Positions 57,765-64,000 of a stretch of 64,000 nt of DNA are shown piece after piece. The DNA is taken from contig CAWAAR010000002.1 of the NCBI GenBank assembly GCA_963780135.1, forward strand, positions 1 to 64,000, read 5' to 3'. The notes below the pieces were generated by a model that saw nothing but the letters and a program-made list of their open reading frames with translations, made no database searches and was not told the origin of the DNA. Positions within the stretch are counted from its first letter, which is position 1. Each line of letters starts with the position of its first letter. Made by a program: the position numbers and the translations under genes. This DNA is from Clostridium_AM sp963780135. Its GTDB lineage: Bacteria > Bacillota > Clostridia > Clostridiales > Clostridiaceae.

Positions 57765-58040
57765 AAATTATAAAGAAAATTTTAAAAAATGTTATAGTAA
57801 AAATGTTGAACAGGAAAAGTATTTAAACTAAGTTACTTACAGAGAGTGGAGTATGGTGAAAATCCACAGGAAAAGTTTAAAAAAAATCCCCTGGGAGTTG
57901 AAAAGCTGAATAAGTTTAACACTTTAGTAAGTTTTTTCGTTACCTGCGTTAAAGGATAGAGCATAATTGTGCTTGAAATTTTTTACCCATAGGTGGTATA
58001 ACGAATATAACTTCGTCCTATTTCGGATGAAGTTTTTTTA
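57765..58040 (+). ncRNA. T-box riboswitch, isoleucine-specific, of ileS
   Basis: Stem I is recognised by AGAGAGTGG...GGTGAAAATCCAC (57841-57866). The specifier is AUC at 57886-57888, an isoleucine codon. The T-box AGGTGGTATAACG (57991-58003) pairs with the tRNA 3' end. The terminator is AACTTCGTCC-tatttc-GGATGAAGTT plus T7 (58009-58038). Uncharged tRNA-Ile should prevent termination. The gene-free stretch 57710-58118 is explained by this leader. Confidence 0.93.
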
Positions 58041-58118
58041 TGTCATAAATATTTACAAGCGAGTATAAAAATTTTTAAATAGTAAATAATTACCGATAAG
58101 TAGAAAGGGGTTAAAAAT

Positions 58119-61100
58119 ATGTATAAAAAAATTGATAATTCCAGAAGTTTTGTAGACATGGAAAAGGATGTAATGAAATTTTGGGATAACAAAGATGTAA
58201 TTAAGAAGAATTTTGATCTAAATAAGGACGGAGAATACTTTACTTTCTATGATGGACCACCAACAGCCAACGGAAAACCTCATGTAGGACATATAATAAC
58301 AAGGGTAATGAAGGATTTAATTCCTAGGTATAAGGTCATGAAAGGATATAGAGTACTTAGAAAGGCAGGATGGGATACTCACGGACTTCCTGTTGAACTT
58401 GAAGTGGAAAAAAGTCTTGGAATTTCAGGAAAACCTCAAATTGAAGAATATGGAGTAGAAGACTTTATAAAAAAATGTAAAGGCAGTGTTTTTACATATG
58501 TAAGCCAGTGGGAAGAAATGACTAAGAGAGTAGGCTACTGGGTTGATATGGAAGAACCTTATATAACTTATGACAATAATTATATAGAATCAGTTTGGTG
58601 GGCATTAAAGAGTATATGGGATAAAGATCTTTTATATAAAGGACATAAGATAGTACCATATTGCCCAAGGTGTGGAACAGCCCTTTCTTCACATGAAGTT
58701 TCACAAGGATATAAAGATGTAAAAGAAACATCTGTTTTTGTTAAGTTTAAAGTTAAAAATGAAGACAAATATATGCTAGCGTGGACAACTACACCGTGGA
58801 CACTTCCAAGTAATATGGCATTGGCAATAAATAAAAAATATGATTATGTAGAAGTTCTAAATAATGAACAGCACGTAATTTTAGCTGAAGCACTTTTAGG
58901 AAAACTTGAAGGCGAATATGAAGTTTTAAGAAAGTTCAATGGTGAAGAATTATTAGGTGTAGAATATGAACCTATGTTTAATTTTGAAACTTTTGAAGGA
59001 AAAGCACATTATGTAATTCATGGAGATTATGTAACATTAACAGACGGTACAGGAATAGTTCATATTGCACCTGCATTTGGTGAAGATGATAACATAGTAT
59101 GTAAACAAAATGATATACCACTTATTAATCTTGTAGATACACAAGGAAAATTTGTAGATGAAGTTACACCATGGAAAGGCATGTTCGTAAAAGATGCAGA
59201 CCCTAAAGTTATAGAATATTTAAAAGAAAAAGGTATATTATATAAATCGGAGAAATTTACACATTCATATCCATTTTGCTGGAGATGTGATACACCATTA
59301 TTATATTATCCAAGACAAACTTGGTTTATAAAAATGTCATCACTAAGAGATAAGTTGGTTAAAAACACAAATGACACTAATTGGTATCCGGATAATATTA
59401 GAACAGGAAGATTTGGAAACTTTGTTGAAAATGTTATAGATTGGGGATTAAGTAGAGAAAGGTATTGGGGTACTCCGCTTCCAATATGGGAATGTGATTG
59501 TGGACATAGAGAGTGTATAGGAAGCATAGAAGAGCTTAAACAAAAAGGTATAAATGTACCAGAAGACATAGAACTTCATAAACCATATATAGATAATGTT
59601 AAATTAAAGTGCCCACACTGTGGAAAAGAAATGACAAGAGTTTCAGAAGTAATTGATTGCTGGTTTGATTCAGGATCAATGCCTTTTGCACAACATCATT
59701 ATCCATTTGAAAATAAAGAACTCTTTGAACAAAATTTCCCAGCACAATTTATTTCAGAAGCTGTAGACCAAACTAGAGGATGGTTTTATACATTAATGGC
59801 TATATCAACACTATTATTTGATAAGAGTTCCTTTGAAAATTGTGTGGTATTAGGTCATGTACTTGATAAGCATGGTCTTAAAATGTCAAAGCATAAGGGA
59901 AATGTATTAAGTCCAACTACAGTTCTTGAAAATGAAGGTGCTGATGCAACTAGATGGTATTTTTATACTGCAAGTGCACCATGGCTTCCATCAAGATTTT
60001 ATGAAGAAGCTGTACAAGAAAGTCAAAGAAAATTCTTAGGAACTTTATGGAATGTATATTCATTTTATGTTCTATATGCAGATATAGACAAATTTAATCC
60101 TTTAGATTATAAAGATTTTGTAAGTGATAATGTAATGGATAAATGGGTTATGTCAAGATTGAATTCTCTAACAAAAGAGACAGAAGATCATTTAGACAAT
60201 TATAGAATTACGCAAGCAGCTAATAATATTGGCGAATTTGTAGATGAGCTTTCTAATTGGTATGTTAGAAGAAACAGAGCAAGGTTCTGGAGCAAAGATT
60301 TAAATGATGATAAAATAGGAGCATATGTGACATTATATAGAGTTATTACTACACTAACAAAGGTGGCAGCTCCATTTGTGCCATTTATGACAGAAGAAAT
60401 ATATCAGAATCTTGTAGTTAGTATTGATAAAAATGCAGCTGAGAGTGTACATTTATGCAAATGGCCTGAATACAATGAAAAATTTGTAGATAAAAAGTTA
60501 GAAGAACATATGGAAGAAGCTTATAAAGTAGTTAGACTTGGAAGAAGTTCTAGAAATACAGCTAATATTAAGAACAGACAGCCTCTTTCAGAAATGCTTA
60601 TAAGTTCAAAATCTCTTCCTGAGTATTATGGAGATATTATAAAAGATGAATTAAATATAGAAGAAGTAAAATTCGGAGCTGATTTATCAAAATATGTTAA
60701 TTTTGATATAAAGCCTAATCTTCCAGTTATAGGTAAAAAATATGGAAAATTAATACCTCAAATAAGAAAAGAAATTTCAGCAATGAATCAAATGGAACTT
60801 GCACAGAAAATAAGAGAAGGAAAAACTGTAATAGTTTATGTAGATGATAATGAAATAGAGTTAAATGAAGAGAATTTACTTGTTACAATGCAAGGTCTTG
60901 AGGGATTTGCTTTTGCAGGAGAAGGAACTATAGGTGTAGTACTGGATACAAACATTACTGAAGCTTTAAAAGAAGCTGGAAACCTTAGAGAAATCTTAAG
61001 TAAAGTACAGAACATGAGAAAAGAAAGTGGATTTGAAGTAGCAGATAAGATAAAACTTTATGTTTCATCAAATGAAATGCTTGAAAGTATAGTTAAAAAA

Positions 61101-61223
61101 TTCGAGGAAGATATAAAGAAAGAAACACTATCTATTGAAGTTATATATAATGCAAATAAAGAATATAACAGATGTAAGATTAATGGTGAAGAATTTGACA
61201 TGTTTGTAGAAGTAGTTAAATAA
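58119..61223 (+). CDS. ileS: isoleucyl-tRNA synthetase
   Basis: 1034 aa class I synthetase. HVGH (HIGH equivalent) is near residue 57 in GPPTANGKPHVGHI, the editing domain (CP1) spans about 190-400, and KMSKHKGN lies near residue 590. The 1034 aa length, larger than the 920 aa B. subtilis type, fits the eukaryote-like IleRS2 group, often mupirocin-tolerant; this is inference from length and motif. ATG after AAAGGGG. Controlled by the T-box upstream. Confidence 0.96.
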   Translation: MYKKIDNSRSFVDMEKDVMKFWDNKDVIKKNFDLNKDGEYFTFYDGPPTANGKPHVGHIITRVMKDLIPRYKVMKGYRVLRKAGWDTHGLPVELEVEKSLGISGKPQIEEYGVEDFIKKCKGSVFTYVSQWEEMTKRVGYWVDMEEPYITYDNNYIESVWWALKSIWDKDLLYKGHKIVPYCPRCGTALSSHEVSQGYKDVKETSVFVKFKVKNEDKYMLAWTTTPWTLPSNMALAINKKYDYVEVLNNEQHVILAEALLGKLEGEYEVLRKFNGEELLGVEYEPMFNFETFEGKAHYVIHGDYVTLTDGTGIVHIAPAFGEDDNIVCKQNDIPLINLVDTQGKFVDEVTPWKGMFVKDADPKVIEYLKEKGILYKSEKFTHSYPFCWRCDTPLLYYPRQTWFIKMSSLRDKLVKNTNDTNWYPDNIRTGRFGNFVENVIDWGLSRERYWGTPLPIWECDCGHRECIGSIEELKQKGINVPEDIELHKPYIDNVKLKCPHCGKEMTRVSEVIDCWFDSGSMPFAQHHYPFENKELFEQNFPAQFISEAVDQTRGWFYTLMAISTLLFDKSSFENCVVLGHVLDKHGLKMSKHKGNVLSPTTVLENEGADATRWYFYTASAPWLPSRFYEEAVQESQRKFLGTLWNVYSFYVLYADIDKFNPLDYKDFVSDNVMDKWVMSRLNSLTKETEDHLDNYRITQAANNIGEFVDELSNWYVRRNRARFWSKDLNDDKIGAYVTLYRVITTLTKVAAPFVPFMTEEIYQNLVVSIDKNAAESVHLCKWPEYNEKFVDKKLEEHMEEAYKVVRLGRSSRNTANIKNRQPLSEMLISSKSLPEYYGDIIKDELNIEEVKFGADLSKYVNFDIKPNLPVIGKKYGKLIPQIRKEISAMNQMELAQKIREGKTVIVYVDDNEIELNEENLLVTMQGLEGFAFAGEGTIGVVLDTNITEALKEAGNLREILSKVQNMRKESGFEVADKIKLYVSSNEMLESIVKKFEEDIKKETLSIEVIYNANKEYNRCKINGEEFDMFVEVVK

Positions 61224-61291
61224 ATTTAACTATAAGGCATATTAAAAAATAACTAGTCAGTATGTTTTCTTTAATACGCCTAATTAAAAAT

Positions 61292-61339
61292 AAAATGTGT
61301 ATAGGATAAAATAAAAGTCTTATACACATTTTTATTTTA
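61292..61339 (+). terminator. ileS terminator
   Basis: AAAATGTGTATA and TATACACATTTT, loop of about 17 bases, followed by TATTTT. A weaker hairpin (GGC-TATTAAA/TTTAATA-GCC) precedes it at about 61237-61280. Confidence 0.75.
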
Positions 61340-61457
61340 AAATGTAAAATTGCATAAAGATATAAATTTAATTTCATGCATTAAGTGGAATATAAGTTGT
61401 AATAAAAGGGTTTTATAAGTATAATGAGTAAAAGAAAATATAATGGGAGTTGATAAA

Positions 61458-62456
61458 ATGGCAGCATCAATAAAAGACGTAGCAAAAGAAGCAGGAGTTT
61501 CTATAGCTACAGTTTCTAGGGTTTTAAACAATGTAGACGTTGTAAATGAAGAAACAAAAAAGAAGGTTTTAGAGGCTATAGATAAATTAGGATATAGACC
61601 CAATATAGTTGCAAGAAGTTTAAAAACACAAAAGACAAGTACTATTGGTATAATAATACCAGATATATCCAGCCAGTTCTATCCAGAGATAGTAAGGGGC
61701 GCTGAAGATGTAGCTAACATATATGATTATAATATAATGTTATGCAACACAGATCTTGATCCTGAAAAAGAGATGGAGTACTTAAAGGTATTAAAAGAAA
61801 AAATGGTGGACGGGGTTCTTTATATGAGCACATCTTTAGAACCTAACATAGTTGAGCTTATAGATAAATTGCAGATGCCTATGGTGTTAGTAGAAACTAC
61901 TAGTAAAGAAGGTAATACACCTAGTGTAACTATAGATAATGAACAAGCAGCTTTAGACGCTGTAAATTATTTGATTAAAAATGGCAATAAAAAAATAGCG
62001 TATATAGGAACACATGAGGATGAAGTTAATGCTAGTGCATTAAGATATACTGGCTATAAAAATGCATTGAAACAAAACGGAATGAAATTAGATGACAAGC
62101 TTGTATATTTTGGAGGACTAAAAGCATCAGATGGTTATGAAGGAATAGCTAATATTTTAAATGAAGAAAATATTGATGCAGTATTTTGTTCAAGTGACGA
62201 AATTGCTATGGGAGCCATAAATGCATTAAGAGACAAAGGAATAAAAGTTCCTGATAATGTTGATGTAATAGGATTTGACAATATATATTCTGCGTCTATA
62301 TTTTATCCGAAACTCACAACTATAGCTCAGCCTATGTATGACATGGGATCTGTAGGTATGAGAATGCTTATAAAAATTATAAATAAAAAAGAAATAGAAA
62401 AAGAAAATTATGTGCTTAAACATGAATTAATAGAGAGAGATTCCTGCAAAAAATAA
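61458..62456 (+). CDS. ccpA: LacI-family regulator, CcpA-like
   Basis: 332 aa. N-terminal helix-turn-helix (SIKDVAKEAGVSIATVSRVL) and hinge, then a periplasmic-binding-type core (about 60-330). The length and the overall motif, including RPNIVARSLKTQKTSTIGII (in part), match catabolite control protein A more than sugar-specific repressors, and no sugar operon is adjacent. CcpA binds HPr(Ser-P) and cre sites to control carbon use. ATG at 61458 has GGGAG upstream. The specific assignment to CcpA is probable, not proven. Confidence 0.82.
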   Translation: MAASIKDVAKEAGVSIATVSRVLNNVDVVNEETKKKVLEAIDKLGYRPNIVARSLKTQKTSTIGIIIPDISSQFYPEIVRGAEDVANIYDYNIMLCNTDLDPEKEMEYLKVLKEKMVDGVLYMSTSLEPNIVELIDKLQMPMVLVETTSKEGNTPSVTIDNEQAALDAVNYLIKNGNKKIAYIGTHEDEVNASALRYTGYKNALKQNGMKLDDKLVYFGGLKASDGYEGIANILNEENIDAVFCSSDEIAMGAINALRDKGIKVPDNVDVIGFDNIYSASIFYPKLTTIAQPMYDMGSVGMRMLIKIINKKEIEKENYVLKHELIERDSCKK

Positions 62457-62597
62457 TATTTAAAAGGTATACATAATTTATCTACATTTTTTTAATATAA
62501 ACTTAACAAAAAAGTTTATTGAAATGCTTTATAATTGTAATGTATAAAGAATTATAATGTAAATTTAAGATATTCTAATTACAGAAAGGGAAACAAT

Positions 62598-63209
62598 ATG
62601 ATAGAGAGTTTAATAAGTGTAGTTATTTTGGTTCTTGATAAACTTGGATATGTAGGAATTTTTGCAGGAATGGCATTAGAAAGTGCATGTATACCTATAC
62701 CTAGTGAAGCAATATTACCTTTTGGAGGATACCTAAGTTTTACAGGAAGGCTAAACTTAATAGCTATGATATTCATTGGAACTATTGGTGGAACGGTGGG
62801 GTCTATAGCTGCTTATTATTTAGGTAAGCTTGGTGGAAGGCCTTTAGTAGAAAAGTATGCAGACAAACTTAAAATATCTAAAAGTAAAATAGAAAAAAGT
62901 GATGAGTATTTTAATAAATATGGAGAAAAAATAGTTTTTTATTCAAGGCTTTTGCCTATAATAAGAACTTTTATATCTCTACCAGCAGGAATAAGTAAAA
63001 TGAATTTTAAAAAATTTACTATATATACATTTCTAGGATCTTTAATATGGAGTATAATATTAGGTTATGCTGGATATAAAATGGGTCAAAATTGGGTTGC
63101 TATTCGTGCATGGTTCCATATAGCAGACATAGCATTAGTAGTTTGTATAATTGGATTTATAACATATAGATTAATAGTAAAACGAAGAAATGTGAATACA
63201 GAAAGTTAA
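62598..63209 (+). CDS. DedA-family (SNARE-associated) membrane protein
   Basis: 203 aa with about five membrane helices. Conserved: GMALESACIPIPSEAILPFGG (in part), GGTVGSIAAYYLGKLGGRP, and FYSRLLPIIRTFISLPAG. DedA proteins act in membrane homeostasis and lipid-carrier flipping, for example UptA/PopT for undecaprenyl phosphate. ATG after AGAAAGGG. Single gene; the exact substrate is not known. Confidence 0.9.
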   Translation: MIESLISVVILVLDKLGYVGIFAGMALESACIPIPSEAILPFGGYLSFTGRLNLIAMIFIGTIGGTVGSIAAYYLGKLGGRPLVEKYADKLKISKSKIEKSDEYFNKYGEKIVFYSRLLPIIRTFISLPAGISKMNFKKFTIYTFLGSLIWSIILGYAGYKMGQNWVAIRAWFHIADIALVVCIIGFITYRLIVKRRNVNTES

Positions 63210-63210
63210 T

Positions 63211-63246
63211 AAAAGCTCAGTGGAATAAAACCACTGAGTTTTTATT
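63211..63246 (+). terminator. dedA terminator
   Basis: AAGCTCAGTGG-aataaaa-CCACTGAG followed by TTTTTATT. Confidence 0.82.
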
Positions 63247-63371
63247 ATATAAATTTAAATGTCTTTTATTATTAAAAATGATTTAACATATAATTGATTG
63301 TAATGTATTATAAAGTAAAGAGATCCATAAATATATAGTATTAATAAAATACATAGATAGCAAAGGGGAAA

Positions 63372-64000
63372 ATGAAAATGAAATTACAAGATAAAATTTA
63401 CAATACTTTAAAAGAATTAGTTACGATTCCAAGCATATCTGGTACAGAAAGTGAAAATATGGCATCTGAAAAAATATACGATATGCTGTCAAATATGAAT
63501 TATTTTAAACAAAATAAAGACGATTTTGGATTGGGAACAGTAGAAGGTGATCATTTGAAAAGAAAATTTGTATGGGCTGTTGTAAGTGGGAAAGAAAAAT
63601 CAAAAGATACTTTAATTTTAACAGGACATTTTGATGTAGTGGGTATAGAAGAATTTGGACCTCTAAAGTCTGTTGCTTTTGATATGGAAGAATGTACAAA
63701 GAGAATTAGTGAATTGAATTTGGACAAAGATGCTCTGAAGGACCTAAAATCTGGTAAATGGATTTTTGGTAGAGGAACTGCAGACATGAAATGTGGTATT
63801 GCAATAAACTTAGAGTTAATTAGAGAATTCAGTGAAAGTAGAGATTTTAAAGGAAATTTACTATTTTTAGCAGTACCAGGAGAAGAAAGTAATTCAGAAG
63901 GCATGGTAGCTTCTGTTCCTTTTCTTTTAAAACTCCATGAAGAAAAAGGCTATGATTATTGTGGAGCAATAATATCTGAATGTAGTATACCTAAAAATGA
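63372..64000 (+). CDS. RocB-like M20 peptidase (arginine utilisation protein), cut by the window end
   Basis: About 209 codons are visible. The frame begins MKMKLQDKIYNTLKELVTIP and continues with GHFDVVG (metal-site His), GRGTADMKCGIA and VPGEESNSEGM, the M20 motif set. The longer spacing and the DMKCG motif agree with the RocB group. It is a zinc peptidase or amidohydrolase of unproven substrate. ATG at 63372 or 63378; AAGGGG lies upstream of both. The gene runs past the window. Confidence 0.88.
   Translation, partial: MKMKLQDKIYNTLKELVTIPSISGTESENMASEKIYDMLSNMNYFKQNKDDFGLGTVEGDHLKRKFVWAVVSGKEKSKDTLILTGHFDVVGIEEFGPLKSVAFDMEECTKRISELNLDKDALKDLKSGKWIFGRGTADMKCGIAINLELIREFSESRDFKGNLLFLAVPGEESNSEGMVASVPFLLKLHEEKGYDYCGAIISECSIPKN

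Overview
The window is a chromosomal segment of a low-GC, endospore-forming anaerobe, most likely Clostridium sensu stricto (cluster I). The evidence is an AT-rich sequence with strong Shine-Dalgarno (SD) sites and many TTG/GTG starts, a 16S gene with clostridial hallmarks, sporulation genes (gin, spmA, spmB), a 2[4Fe-4S] clostridial ferredoxin, rubrerythrin and a class III ribonucleotide reductase. I cannot name the species. No phage, transposon, integron or CRISPR array was seen. Most genes are on the + strand, which would fit a position on the right replichore near the origin. Synteny with the Bacillus subtilis csfB-to-ksgA region supports that.

Layout. 1-5063: an rrn operon (16S-23S-5S, no spacer tRNA) with matching processing stems, its own promoter just before 5S, and tandem terminators. 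5.0-9.3 kb: tRNA-Cys inside a minus-strand block (Sir2 deacetylase, LD-carboxypeptidase, CorA, M20 amidohydrolase). 9.4-11.0 kb: a secreted L,D-transpeptidase with cell-wall-binding repeats. 11.2-19.9 kb: the conserved series gin, decarboxylase, tmk, darA, holB, ricT, trmN6-like, rsmI, interrupted by an HMA-like protein, a ferredoxin and motA/motB (motB is frameshifted). 20.2-39.6 kb: a mixed block placed between rsmI/abrB and metG. It holds an NlpC/P60 hydrolase, abrB, a CCA-like HD protein, transaldolase, a PspA operon, a DUF1836 regulator, an ornithine carbamoyltransferase, an AI-2E-type permease, ispF, a polysaccharide deacetylase, a pseudouridine synthase, a glucosaminidase, spmAB, a MATE pump and a family 4 UDG. 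Two dense DnaA-box clusters (24.66-24.81 and 31.69-32.03 kb) and a possible structured RNA (about 31.29-31.51 kb) lie in its gene-free gaps. 39.6-46.5 kb: the conserved series resumes with T-box-metG, (rubrerythrin), tatD, yabE-like, rnmV, ksgA. 46.5-51.4 kb: a split clostridial hypothetical gene, a membrane protein, lgt next to a lipoprotein, and an Mrp-type ATPase. 52-54.8 kb: nrdD and nrdG with an NrdR-like box. 55-64 kb: an MBL-fold hydrolase, a two-headed amidase, T-box-ileS, a CcpA-like LacI regulator, a DedA protein and the start of a RocB-like M20 peptidase cut by the window edge.

Themes. Peptidoglycan remodelling is heavily represented: LD-carboxypeptidase, L,D-transpeptidase, NlpC/P60, deacetylase, glucosaminidase, double amidase and a 3D-domain protein. 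Translation and RNA maturation form the second theme: rRNA, tRNA-Cys, two T-box-controlled synthetases, RsmI, KsgA, RNase M5, a pseudouridine synthase and a tRNA methyltransferase. The most notable non-genic signals are the two DnaA-box clusters, the nearby fold-back region, the consensus promoter in the 23S-5S spacer and two apparently frameshifted genes. I saw no clearly new multi-gene system. The best candidates for undescribed biology are the DnaA-box/structured region and the PspA operon with its Cys-rich and Ser-rich partners.
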